Both the position numbers and the translations under genes were made by a program. The notes below the pieces were generated by a model that saw only the letters and a list, made by a program, of their open reading frames with translations, had not been told where the DNA came from and made no database searches. 41,818 bases of DNA from Candidatus Alistipes stercoravium (lineage in GTDB: Bacteria > Bacteroidota > Bacteroidia > Bacteroidales > Rikenellaceae), in the NCBI GenBank assembly GCA_019119615.1, contig DWWQ01000044.1, positions 1 through 41,818 on the forward strand. The letters are read 5' to 3'. Below are positions 33,951 to 41,818 of the stretch, in pieces; the first letter of the stretch is position 1, and every line of letters starts with the position of its first letter.

Positions 33951-34009
33951 TGCGGCGGGAACTTTTTTGAAAACGCCGCCGTCCCGGAGCGGTGGAATGT
34001 AATTTTGGA

Positions 34010-35368
34010 ATGAAGAATTTGAATATCAATACGCTGCGTCCGCTCGAAGGGGCCGGGCGCAGGCTTTTTGTCGAGACCTACGGCTGCCAGATGAATGTCG
34101 GCGATACGGAGATCGTCGTCTCGCTCATGCAGCGCGAAGGGTATGTCTATACCGAACGCATCGAAGAGGCGGACGTTATCCTGCTCAACACCTGTTCGAT
34201 CCGCGACAATGCCGAGCAGCGCATCTGGGGCCGCCTGGCCGAGATGAAACGCTACCGGCGTGCGAAACCGGGCCTTGTTATCGGGGTTATCGGCTGTATG
34301 GCCGAGCGGCTCCGCGAACGGCTCACCGAAGGCTCCGAAGGGGTCGATGTCGTCGCGGGGCCGGATGCCTACCGGGACCTTCCGCGGCTGGTGCACCTGG
34401 CCGAGGCGGGCGGCAAGGGGGTGAACGTGCAGCTCTCGGCCGAGGAGACCTATGCCGAGATCGCCCCTGTGCGGCTGGACCGCAACGGCGTGAGCGCCTT
34501 TGTCTCGATCATGCGGGGCTGCAACAACTTTTGCTCCTACTGCGTGGTGCCCTATACGCGGGGCCGCGAGCGGAGCCGTGATCCGGAGACGATCCTTGCC
34601 GAGGCGCGGAGCCTTTTCGAGAACGGCTACCGCGAGGTTACGCTGCTCGGGCAGAATGTCAATTCGTACCGGGCCGGGGAGGTCGATTTTCCGGAGCTGA
34701 TGCGTCGCGTGGCCTCCATCTCGCCGCTGCTGCGCGTGCGCTTCGCCACGTCGCACCCCAAGGATATGAGCGACCGCCTGCTGGAGGTTATGGCCTCGAT
34801 GCCCAACATCTGCCGGGCGATCCACCTGCCGGCACAGTCCGGGGCGACGACGATGCTCGAACGCATGAACCGCAAGTATACGCGCGAGTGGTACCTCGGC
34901 CGCGTGGCCGCCATCCGCCGTCATATGCCCGACTGCGCGATCACGACGGATCTGATCGCCGGCTTCTCGGGCGAGAGCGAGGAGGAGCACCTCGAAACCC
35001 TCTCGCTCATGCGCGAGGTAGGGTATGATTTCGCCTACATGTTCAAGTATTCGGAACGCCCGGGAACCTTCGCGCAGAAGCACCTGCCGGACGACGTGCC
35101 CGATGCGGTGAAGTCGCGGCGCCTGTCGGAGATCATCGCGCTGCAGAACGAACTGGGTCTGGCGAGCAATCGGCGCGACGTGGGCCGGGAGTTCGAGGTA
35201 CTGGTCGAGGGCGCATCGAAACGCGACCCGAACCGGCTGTCGGGCCGTACGTCGCAGAACAAGGTGGTGGTCTTCGACCGCGGTGCGCACCGTGTGGGCG
35301 ACTACGTTCGGGTGCGGATTACGGACTGTACGGCGGCGACGCTGCTGGGCGAGGAGGTCGCCCGTTGA
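34010..35368 (+). CDS. miaB: tRNA-2-methylthio-N6-dimethylallyladenosine synthase, MiaB
   Basis: Radical SAM methylthiotransferase that adds a methylthio group to isopentenyl-adenosine 37 of tRNAs reading U-starting codons. The 452 residues have the N-terminal three-cysteine cluster site (ETYGCQMN, LNTCSIR, GCMAER), the radical SAM site CNNFCSYC, and a C-terminal TRAM domain (NRLSGRTSQNKVVVF). The ATG at 34010 is chosen over a GTG at 33992. It most likely shares the transcript of the YitT gene. Confidence 0.95.
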   Translation: MKNLNINTLRPLEGAGRRLFVETYGCQMNVGDTEIVVSLMQREGYVYTERIEEADVILLNTCSIRDNAEQRIWGRLAEMKRYRRAKPGLVIGVIGCMAERLRERLTEGSEGVDVVAGPDAYRDLPRLVHLAEAGGKGVNVQLSAEETYAEIAPVRLDRNGVSAFVSIMRGCNNFCSYCVVPYTRGRERSRDPETILAEARSLFENGYREVTLLGQNVNSYRAGEVDFPELMRRVASISPLLRVRFATSHPKDMSDRLLEVMASMPNICRAIHLPAQSGATTMLERMNRKYTREWYLGRVAAIRRHMPDCAITTDLIAGFSGESEEEHLETLSLMREVGYDFAYMFKYSERPGTFAQKHLPDDVPDAVKSRRLSEIIALQNELGLASNRRDVGREFEVLVEGASKRDPNRLSGRTSQNKVVVFDRGAHRVGDYVRVRITDCTAATLLGEEVAR

Positions 35369-35456
35369 GATTTTGAATTGTCGGACGCTCCGCCGTCCGG
35401 AGCTGCCTGCGGGCAGTGCCGGTGCGTGCGGAGCCATATAAAAATTGAAGAAAACT

Positions 35457-36914
35457 ATGCGTTTTGACGAACTCGACCTGGAGGATGAGATCCTCGACGG
35501 TCTCGAGGATATGAATTTTCACGAAATGACGCCTGTGCAGGAGCACACGATTCCCGTCATTCTGGAGGGCCGCGACATCATCGGCTGCGCCCAGACGGGC
35601 ACGGGCAAGACGGCGGCCTATACGCTGCCGCTGCTGAACAAGCTGCTGCTGGAGGGCAACCCCGACAATGTGGTCAAGTCGGTCATCATCGTGCCGACGC
35701 GCGAGCTGGCGCAGCAGATCGACCAGCAGTTCCAGGGTTTTTCGTACTACCTGCCCGTCTCGACGACGGTCGTCTACGGCGGTGGCGACGGCAAGGGCTG
35801 GGACGTGCAGAAGCGCGGCATGCTGATGGGTTCCGACGTGGTGATCGCCACGCCGGGCCGCATGATCGCCCACCTGCAGAACAGCGGCGTGGATCTTTCG
35901 CACGTCGAGTACCTGATTCTCGACGAGGCGGACCGGATGCTCGACATGGGCTTCAGCGACGACATCATGAAGATCGTCTCCTACATGCCCCGCGAGCGTC
36001 AGACGATCCTCTTCTCGGCGACGCTGCCGCCGAAGATCCGCGAGCTGGCCAAGACCATCCTGCGCAATCCCGTCGAGGTGAGCATCGCCATTTCGAAGCC
36101 CAATGAGGCGATCGACCAGTCGGCCTACATCTGCTACGAGCGCCAGAAGCTGGGTATCATCCGCGAGCTGTTCGCCGAACCGACCGACTCGAAGACCATT
36201 ATCTTCTCCTCGTCGAAGATGAAGGTCAAGGAGCTGGCCCATACGCTCAAGCGCATGAAGCTCAACGTGGCGGCCATGCACTCCGATCTGGAGCAGGCGC
36301 AGCGCGAGGAGGTGATGCTCGCCTTCAAGAACAACAAGGTCAATATCCTGGTGGCTACGGACATCGTGGCCCGCGGTATCGATATCGAGGATATCGGTCT
36401 GGTCATCAACTACGACGTGCCGCACGATCCAGAGGACTACATCCACCGCATCGGCCGTACGGCGCGTGCCGCCGCTACGGGCAGCGCCATCACGTTTGTC
36501 TGCGAGGAGGAGCAGGGCAAGTTCCACACGATCGAGAAGTTCATCGAGCGCGAGATCCGCAAGGCCGACCTTCCGGAGAGCGTGGGCGAGGGCCCGAAAT
36601 ACAACCCCGAGGCCTTCTCGGGGCGCGGCAAGGGACGTGGGGGCCGTAGCAAGGGCGGCGACGGCCGCGGACACGGCCGCGGGCGCCGCGACCGTCTGCG
36701 CGACAACCGGGGACGCAGCAATGCGGCCTCGACGGCACCGGCACCGGCTGCCGCCGAACCGGCACCGGCAGGAAACTCCGCACCGGCTGCCGCCGATGCC
36801 GCAAATACCGAGGCAAAACGTCGCCGCCGTCATCGCGGCGGACGACGCCACCGCCGCCGCGGCAGCGAAGCATCTGCCGCGCCGGCCGGCGAGTCGAACA
36901 AGGCGTCCGAATAG
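35457..36914 (+). CDS. DEAD-box RNA helicase with an RG-rich and basic tail
   Basis: ATP-dependent RNA-unwinding protein, likely acting in ribosome assembly or RNA turnover. The 485 residues show the Q motif (FHEMTPVQEHTIP), motif I AQTGTGKT, Ia PTRELAQQ, Ib TPGR, II DEAD, III SAT, V ATDIVARGID and VI HRIGRTARA. After about residue 385 comes a disordered tail: an RG/KG-rich stretch, a Pro/Ala stretch, and a second Arg/His-rich block (KRRRRHRGGRRHRRR). ATG 35457 is preferred to TTG 35445. The tail's own base composition is extreme but in frame. Confidence 0.93.
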   Translation: MRFDELDLEDEILDGLEDMNFHEMTPVQEHTIPVILEGRDIIGCAQTGTGKTAAYTLPLLNKLLLEGNPDNVVKSVIIVPTRELAQQIDQQFQGFSYYLPVSTTVVYGGGDGKGWDVQKRGMLMGSDVVIATPGRMIAHLQNSGVDLSHVEYLILDEADRMLDMGFSDDIMKIVSYMPRERQTILFSATLPPKIRELAKTILRNPVEVSIAISKPNEAIDQSAYICYERQKLGIIRELFAEPTDSKTIIFSSSKMKVKELAHTLKRMKLNVAAMHSDLEQAQREEVMLAFKNNKVNILVATDIVARGIDIEDIGLVINYDVPHDPEDYIHRIGRTARAAATGSAITFVCEEEQGKFHTIEKFIEREIRKADLPESVGEGPKYNPEAFSGRGKGRGGRSKGGDGRGHGRGRRDRLRDNRGRSNAASTAPAPAAAEPAPAGNSAPAAADAANTEAKRRRRHRGGRRHRRRGSEASAAPAGESNKASE

Positions 36915-36923
36915 GCGCCGGCG

Positions 36924-36966
36924 AAAAAAGAACGGGGAGCCTATCGGGCTCCCCGTTCTCTATTTT
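36924..36966. terminator. Bidirectional terminator between helicase and CNNM genes
   Basis: A 13-base-pair stem (AGAACGGGGAGCC/GGCTCCCCGTTCT, 36929-36959) with a five-base loop lies between an A tract and a T-rich end, serving both convergent genes. It reaches the last codons of the minus-strand gene. Confidence 0.8.
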
Positions 36967-38006
36967 CCTTCGCCGGATTTCCCGGCCAGCTGCTGCCGCC
37001 ACTTTTCGCGGGCGAGTGCCTGCAGGTCAGCCACGGCGTCTTTCTCATCCACGATCTCCATGCCGAGCAGCGTCTCGATGACGTCCTCCATGGTTACGAT
37101 GCCCTGGAAACAGCCGTATTCGTCGCGCACCTGGGCGATGTGCTCCTTCTTCTTAAGCATCTCTTCCCAGACCGTCGCCACGGAGTCCTGTCCCTGAAAG
37201 GCGAGGATCGGGCGCCGGATATCGGCCAGCCGGATATCGAAGCGGTCCTCGGCAAGCCGTTCGAGCACCGTCTGTTTGAGGACGTAGCCCGTGATGTAGT
37301 CGGGGCTGTCGCCGTAGACCGGGATGCGTGAATAGATGCGGAAGAGGTGGTTGGCGTAGAACTCCCGGAGCGTCGTACGTTCGGCGGCCGTGGCCGCCAC
37401 GGTGCGGGGCGTCATGATCTCACGGACGCTGACGTTGCCCAGGCGGATAAGGTTCTGGATCACGTTGTTCTCGCGGTCCTGGAAGACACCCTCCTGACGT
37501 CCGACGCTCACCATCGCCGAAACCTCCTCGCGGCTTACCGAGAGGGGCTGTTTCTTCGAGGAGACGAGCTTGGTGATGAGCTCCGAGAGGAGCACCAGCG
37601 GGTAGCAGACGACGATCATCGCGCGGATACCCGGAGCCGCGACCATGGCCAGCTGCCGCCAGTAGCAGGCTCCGACGGTCTTGGGAATGATCTCCGAGAG
37701 AACGAGTATGAGCACTGTGAGCACGGCGGAGATGATGCCGAAATACTCCTCGCCGAAGACCTTGACGGCCTCGGCGCCGACCCCGGCGGCACCGATCGTG
37801 TGGGCGATGGTGTTCAGCGAGAGGATTGCCGAGATGGGTTTGTCGATATCCTGCTTCTGCCGCATGAGCAGCGGGGCGTATTTGGCGCCCTCCTGCTCCT
37901 TCATGGCGATGAACGACATGGGCGTCGAGAGCAGGACGGCTTCGAGGATCGAACAGAGGAACGAGATGGCCAGTGCGACCGAAAGATAGAGTATGATAAG
38001 TTCCAT
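36960..38006 (-). CDS. CNNM/CBS-domain membrane protein (hemolysin-like)
   Basis: A 348-residue inner-membrane protein. The N-terminal half is a CNNM (DUF21) domain with about four hydrophobic segments (MELIILYLSVALAISFLCSI, VLTVLILVLSEIIPKTVG). The second half has two CBS domains (IMTPRTVAATAA; VRDEYGCFQGIVTMEDVIE). The C-terminal CorC/HlyC domain is absent. Relatives are linked to magnesium or divalent-cation efflux, which is inference here. ATG 38006 is chosen over 38048 because it begins at the first membrane segment. Confidence 0.87.
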   Translation of the reverse strand: MELIILYLSVALAISFLCSILEAVLLSTPMSFIAMKEQEGAKYAPLLMRQKQDIDKPISAILSLNTIAHTIGAAGVGAEAVKVFGEEYFGIISAVLTVLILVLSEIIPKTVGACYWRQLAMVAAPGIRAMIVVCYPLVLLSELITKLVSSKKQPLSVSREEVSAMVSVGRQEGVFQDRENNVIQNLIRLGNVSVREIMTPRTVAATAAERTTLREFYANHLFRIYSRIPVYGDSPDYITGYVLKQTVLERLAEDRFDIRLADIRRPILAFQGQDSVATVWEEMLKKKEHIAQVRDEYGCFQGIVTMEDVIETLLGMEIVDEKDAVADLQALAREKWRQQLAGKSGEGK

Positions 38007-38461
38007 ATATGGGGATTGCCGCACGGTATCCGCGCGACAGATTTTCATGTTTTTGGAGTGAATAATGGTTTTTGAGGGAGTTTATGGCCTCCGATGCCGA
38101 TATCGGGGCGGCATGTGCCCCGAATCCCGTGCCGGATGGCCGCGGTGTGCCGCCGCCCGGCTTTCATTTCCGGTCAGATCCGGTAGACGCAGAACATCGA
38201 ACGTCGCAGCGGTATCGGCACGCGGGATTTTGCCGTATGGCGGGCTGGTCTGCTGCGGTAGGTTGCCAGCGGTGCCGGAATACCGTATGATGCGGCCCCC
38301 GTCATCGTGCGGGAACCGTGCAGGCTGCGGCGCGGTCGCAGGGCGAGTGTCGTCTGATGGTCGTATGGGGAATTGGGGCCGATATGCTCCTCGGCAGCCT
38401 CCGGGCGGACCACTCCGAAAAGACCTCGGTATACGCATCCGCGGCATGGAGTTCCGGCTTT

Positions 38462-38530
38462 TCAGCGCGGACCGTTGCGGCGGCCATGCAGCCACACGAA
38501 GGCCGTAAGGAGCGCCAGCAGGCGGAACAT
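38462..38530 (-). CDS. Possible 22-residue signal-peptide-like reading frame
   Basis: The minus strand reads MFRLLALLTAFVWLHGRR and four more residues before a stop. It begins about 36 bases after the predicted start of the 38572-38602 promoter and looks like a signal peptide. No ribosome site is clear. It may be the start of a decayed secreted-protein gene whose remainder lies out of frame downstream, or a leader peptide. Confidence 0.3.
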   Translation of the reverse strand: MFRLLALLTAFVWLHGRRNGPR

Positions 38531-38571
38531 ATGTTTACACGGGTCGTCCAAGAGGATCGGTATTACGGGGA

Positions 38572-38602
38572 TAAAAGTAGCGAATATTTTCGAATCTGCA
38601 AA
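38572..38602 (-). promoter_or_regulatory. Promoter downstream of der, reading toward CNNM
   Basis: Minus strand TTTG (38602-38599), a 19-base spacer and TACTTTTA (38579-38572), one base off TAnnTTTG. It sits right after the der terminator. The predicted transcript starts near 38566, about 560 bases before the CNNM start codon. Confidence 0.55.
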
Positions 38603-38636
38603 AAACGTTGCCGAAGCCGCTCCTTCATCCATATGG

Positions 38637-38664
38637 AAAAAGCGGCCGGAATCTCTCCGGCCGC
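38637..38664 (-). terminator. Terminator of der
   Basis: Minus strand: an eight-base-pair GC-rich stem GCGGCCGG/CCGGCCGC with a seven-base loop, followed by five T. A second inverted repeat TTTCCGGC/GCCGGAAA (38681-38705) spans the der stop codon. Confidence 0.8.
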
Positions 38665-38688
38665 CATGTCGTCCATAGCCTTTCCGGC

Positions 38689-39993
38689 CTATTTCTGCCG
38701 GAAATAGATCTGCATCGGCACGCCCGAGAAGTCCCAGCGTTCGCGGATGTTGTTCTCCAGGAAGCGGCGGTAGGGCTCCTTGATGTACTGGGGCAGGTTT
38801 ACGAAGAAGGCGAACTGCGGCGTGGGTGTCGGCAGCTGCGTGATGTACTTGATCTTGATGTACTTGCCCTTGGTCGCGGGGGGCGGGTAGTTCTCGATCA
38901 GCGGCAGGAGCGTTTCGTTGAGCTCCGAGGTGGAGATGCGGCGTTTGCGGGCCTGGTGCACGCGGATGGCGGTCTGCAGCACGTCGAGGATGCGCTGCTT
39001 GTTGAGTACCGAGGTGAAGATGATCGGAATGTCGTTGAACGGGGCGAGCTTCTTGCGGAGGAACTCCGTCCACTCCTTCATCGTGTTGCTCTCCTTCTCC
39101 ACGAGGTCCCACTTGTTCACGACGATCACGCACCCTTTTCGGTTGCGGACGATCAGGTTGTGGATGTTCAGGTCCTGCGACTCGAGACCCTGCTGCGCGT
39201 CGAGCATCAGGATGCAGACGTCCGACTGCTCGATGGCCCGTATCGAGCGCATGACGGAGTAGAACTCGAGATCCTCCATCGTCTTGCCCTTCTTGCGCAT
39301 GCCGGCCGTATCGACGAGGTAGAAATCCATGCCGAACTTGTTGTAACGCGTATGGATCGAGTCGCGCGTGGTCCCGGCGATCGAGGTTACGATGTTGCGT
39401 TCGGTGCCGAGCAGGGCGTTCGTGAGCGACGACTTGCCGACATTGGGGCGTCCGACAATCGTGATGCGGGGCAGTTCCTCCTCCTCTTCGGCTGCGGCAT
39501 CCGCCGGCAGCGCCTCGAGGATGGCGTCCATCAGGTCGCCCGTGCCGCTTCCCGACATGGAGCTGATGCAGTAGGGATCTCCCAGCCCGAGGGCGTAGAA
39601 TTCGTGCGAGGAGTAGATCTGGTCGTTGTTGTCCACCTTGTTGCAGACGAGGATCACCTTCTTCGTCGTGCGGCGCAGGATGTCGGCCATCATCTGGTCG
39701 AGGTCGGTGATTCCCGTGGAAACCTCCACCAGAAAGAGGATGACGTCCGCCTCGTCGATGGCCAGCATCACCTGGCGGCGGATCTCCTCCTCGAAAATAT
39801 CGTCCGAATTGACCGTATATCCGCCCGTGTCGATCACGGAGAACTCCCGTCCGTTCCAGTCGGTTTTGCCGTAGTGGCGGTCGCGCGTGGTGCCGGCCGT
39901 GGCGTCCACGATCGCCTTGCGTTCGCCGACGAGGCGGTTGAAGAGGGTCGATTTGCCGACGTTGGGACGTCCGACGATTGCTACGAGACTCAT
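38689..39993 (-). CDS. der: Ribosome biogenesis GTPase Der (EngA)
   Basis: Essential double GTPase needed for 50S subunit maturation. The 434 residues have two complete G domains: first G1 GRPNVGKS at 8-15, DTGG, NKVD; second GRPNVGKS near 180, DTAG, NKWD; then a KH-like C-terminal domain ([20 protein letters not shown]). Length is normal. ATG 39993 is chosen because it starts directly with [14 protein letters not shown]. Confidence 0.97.
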   Translation of the reverse strand: MSLVAIVGRPNVGKSTLFNRLVGERKAIVDATAGTTRDRHYGKTDWNGREFSVIDTGGYTVNSDDIFEEEIRRQVMLAIDEADVILFLVEVSTGITDLDQMMADILRRTTKKVILVCNKVDNNDQIYSSHEFYALGLGDPYCISSMSGSGTGDLMDAILEALPADAAAEEEEELPRITIVGRPNVGKSSLTNALLGTERNIVTSIAGTTRDSIHTRYNKFGMDFYLVDTAGMRKKGKTMEDLEFYSVMRSIRAIEQSDVCILMLDAQQGLESQDLNIHNLIVRNRKGCVIVVNKWDLVEKESNTMKEWTEFLRKKLAPFNDIPIIFTSVLNKQRILDVLQTAIRVHQARKRRISTSELNETLLPLIENYPPPATKGKYIKIKYITQLPTPTPQFAFFVNLPQYIKEPYRRFLENNIRERWDFSGVPMQIYFRQK

Positions 39994-40072
39994 ACTATTC
40001 AGTTTTTTGACAGGCGGCTTGTTCCGGATTCCCGGGGTATGGGCATTTGCCCGTCTTTTCGTTTTTCCGGGA

Positions 40073-40102
40073 CAAAGATACAACAATCGAACGAATTACA
40101 AA
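40073..40102 (-). promoter_or_regulatory. Promoter of der
   Basis: Minus strand TTTG at 40102-40099, an 18-base spacer and TATCTTTG at 40080-40073. The predicted start near 40066 gives a leader of about 70 bases. Confidence 0.65.
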
Positions 40103-40136
40103 AGGGCCCTATCCCGGCTTTGTGCGGCTGTGGTGG

Positions 40137-41818
40137 TTACATGTACCGGCTTTCGGTGGCTCCGGCCTGTACGGGATAGAGCAGGACATGGCTGTATCCG
40201 GCGAAGTACTGCTCCAGGTATCCCGGGATGCGGCTCATGGCCGGATGGTAGGAGACGCGGTCGCGGCGGCTCATGACGAACCACAGGCAGTCGTCGTCGC
40301 GCAGGTCGTGCTCGAGCGACGGAAGGTCGTCCCAGCGGTCGAAGGCCACGAATCCGACATTTGCCGGCATTCTCCGCCCCCGGCGCGGCCGCAGGTGTTC
40401 GAGTGTACTCTCGGCCGCGAAAAGAATGACCTTTGTCCCGGAGTTTTCGGCCATCAGGCGGATGCGGCGGACCCAAGCCTGGAATCCGGCCTCCTTTTCG
40501 GCCCGTTCCGGAATGACGATCAGATGTCGCTTGACGGTCGTGATCGGTTGTGCCGGGCTGTATATGAAGGTGGTGATGTTGCTGTGTGTCAGTACATCGG
40601 TAACCATCCTTCCGATGCCGGGACCCGAAGTGCCGGGAATGCCGGGGATGGCCGGTATTGCTGTCATGGCCGGGTTCCGCTGGTGCATGCCCATGACGAT
40701 GTCCGTGATGTTGCGTTCGCGGGCAACGCTGATGATGGCATTCGAGATGTTCACGTCGTAACGCATGAGTTGCTGGAGATACATGTCTCCGGCAGCCGCC
40801 GATTTTGCCGCAATGTCGAGAACTTTCAGTCCGCGCTTTTCGCTGTTGGGATCCTCGGCGCGGTTGTCGATGGCATGCAGGGCATAGAGACCGTTGGGGT
40901 CCTTGGCCCGTTTGATCATTGCGCTGAAGCCGACCAGCTCCTCGACGGTTCGGTCGTTGGCTACGGGAATCAGAATGTGATCTTCGCGGGTCGGTGTCTT
41001 TTCGTCTTCGTCCTGGGCATGGTTCATGGCGATGTTGTGGGCACCGCGCTGCGTGGCGAAGGTTGAGACGATGCAGGTGGCCAGAATCATCAGGATCGTG
41101 CCGTTCAGTACGCTTTCGCTCAACAGCCGGATCGGTTCGCCGTTCGCATCTTCTCCCAGGATGACGTTGTATCCGACCATTACGGCGGCAAGTGTGGCGG
41201 CCACATGGGCGCTGCTCAATCCGAAGATGACGGTGCGCTGGTCCTTCGACAGCCGGAAACTCTTCTGGGTGAGCCAAGCGGCGATGTACTTTGCGACCGT
41301 GATCAGGGCGATCATCACGGCAGCCACCTCGAGGCTTTCCCAGTCGCGGAAGAAGGCGCGGTAGTCGATGAGCATGCCCACGCCGATCAGAAAGAAGGGA
41401 ATGAAGATGGCGTTTCCGACGAACTCGATGCGGTTCATCAGGGGCGAGGTTTTGGGGATGAGCCGGTTGAGGGCCATGCCCGAAAGGAATGCTCCGATGA
41501 TGGGTTCGAGTCCCGCCAGATGGGCCAGATAGGCTCCGAAGAAGACCATCGCCAACACGAAAATATATTGTGATACGCTGTCGCTGCACTGCTTGAAGAA
41601 CCAGTGGGCGAGCAGCGGGAAGAGGAATACGATGACGGCGATGCAGAGGGTCACGGAGATCCCGAGCCTCCACCAGAACATGTCGTCGGTGTTTCCCGTG
41701 GCCATTCCGACGATGACCGTAAGGAGCAGCAGGGCCAGGGTGTCGGTGATGACGGTGCCTCCCACGGCGATGGTGACGGCCTTGTTGCGGGCGATTCCGA
41801 GTTTGCTGACGATGGGGT
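40137..41818 (-). CDS. CPA2-type cation:proton antiporter with a UspA-like C-terminus (5' end outside the window)
   Basis: The reading frame is open to the window edge, so the N-terminus is missing. The visible 560 residues begin PIVSKLGIARNKAV and VGGTVITDTLALLLL. The CPA2 (KefB/NapA-like) membrane domain continues to about 250 (EPIIGAFLSGMALNRLIP, GNAIFIPFFLIGVG). The cytoplasmic rest has two UspA-like regions (DHILIPVANDRTVEELVGF and RHLIVIPERAEKEAG). A Pro/Gly/Ile-rich insert, AIPAIPGIPGTSGPG, lies in the first one. It likely exchanges K+ or Na+ for protons under nucleotide control; the ion is inferred. Confidence 0.88.
   Translation of the reverse strand, partial: PIVSKLGIARNKAVTIAVGGTVITDTLALLLLTVIVGMATGNTDDMFWWRLGISVTLCIAVIVFLFPLLAHWFFKQCSDSVSQYIFVLAMVFFGAYLAHLAGLEPIIGAFLSGMALNRLIPKTSPLMNRIEFVGNAIFIPFFLIGVGMLIDYRAFFRDWESLEVAAVMIALITVAKYIAAWLTQKSFRLSKDQRTVIFGLSSAHVAATLAAVMVGYNVILGEDANGEPIRLLSESVLNGTILMILATCIVSTFATQRGAHNIAMNHAQDEDEKTPTREDHILIPVANDRTVEELVGFSAMIKRAKDPNGLYALHAIDNRAEDPNSEKRGLKVLDIAAKSAAAGDMYLQQLMRYDVNISNAIISVARERNITDIVMGMHQRNPAMTAIPAIPGIPGTSGPGIGRMVTDVLTHSNITTFIYSPAQPITTVKRHLIVIPERAEKEAGFQAWVRRIRLMAENSGTKVILFAAESTLEHLRPRRGRRMPANVGFVAFDRWDDLPSLEHDLRDDDCLWFVMSRRDRVSYHPAMSRIPGYLEQYFAGYSHVLLYPVQAGATESRYM

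Larger units (their letters stand above)
38007..38688. other. 680-base region with no supported full gene
   Basis: Between CNNM and der no reading frame looks like a conserved protein. It contains, on the minus strand, the der terminator, a good promoter and a 22-codon reading frame (listed separately). The rest has several overlapping short frames rich in Arg, Pro and Ala on both strands, as expected for GC-rich non-coding or decayed sequence. Confidence 0.6.

Noticed and set aside
33951..33995. Inverted repeat GCGGCG/CGCCGC after the YitT gene
   Set aside because: The loop is about 16 bases and no T tract follows the second arm, so it does not look like a terminator.
34000..34007. TAATTTTG resembling a -7 promoter before miaB
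   Set aside because: It sits two bases before the start codon, so the transcript would begin inside the gene; miaB is more likely read from the YitT transcript.
38082..38495. 137-codon minus-strand frame between CNNM and der
   Set aside because: Rich in Arg/Pro with no hydrophobic core, no ribosome site and overlapping frames of similar quality; not supported as a protein.

Overview
The window is a chromosomal segment of a Bacteroidales bacterium, most likely from the Rikenellaceae (Alistipes-like). The evidence is a GC-rich genome carrying a SusC/SusD pair, several Bacteroidota-only families (DUF4290, DUF4302, DUF4492, the SusCD-associated zinc metallohydrolase lipoprotein) and many copies of the Bacteroidota promoter pattern (TTTG, 18-20 bases, TAnnTTTG). 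No rRNA, CRISPR array, insertion sequence or prophage was seen.

Layout. 1-7.9 kb: a four-gene outer-membrane import locus (SusC, SusD, HExxH lipoprotein, DUF4302 lipoprotein) with its own promoter and terminator. 8-8.9 kb: fabI. 8.9-11.9 kb, minus strand: DUF4492-cydA-cydB, a high-affinity cytochrome bd oxidase operon. 12-14.2 kb: an NhaC-type antiporter overlapping a HAD phosphatase. 14.2-15.3 kb, minus: an NtrC-like regulator with no DNA-binding domain. 15.5-19.7 kb: DUF4290, then a thioredoxin-fold lipoprotein without its CxxC, lpxH, thyA and folA. 19.7-24.8 kb: a compact five-gene heterodisulfide-reductase-like operon (HdrC, HdrB, HdrA, a second HdrC, and a fused HdrE-HdrD), followed by cysK. 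25.9-26.3 kb: convergent tRNA-fMet and tRNA-Lys. 26.4-28.2 kb: a divergent pair, a truncated GH2-like protein lacking catalytic residues and an orphan HsdR-N protein. 28.2-32.7 kb, minus: plsY, an AMP-forming acyl ligase, and a LytS/LytTR two-component pair. 33-36.9 kb: YitT-family membrane protein, miaB and a DEAD-box helicase with a basic tail. 37-41.8 kb, minus: a CPA2 antiporter cut by the window edge, der and a CNNM/CBS membrane protein, with about 680 bases of non-coding or decayed sequence between the last two.

The strongest candidate for an undescribed system is the Hdr-like operon. Its parts predict a membrane-anchored, quinone-linked complex with one FAD, many 4Fe-4S clusters and up to three noncubane clusters, but none of the known Hdr partners (hydrogenase MvhD, FrhB, Flx, Apr/Sat/Dsr, MetF) is present. 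Its electron donor or acceptor is unknown. Secondary points of interest are three proteins with the fold but not the catalytic signature of their family (the CxxC-less thioredoxin, the GH2-like protein, the HdrB with a degenerate first CCG domain) and the regulator without a DNA-binding domain. All calls come from reading the sequence and recalling family features; no database search was run.
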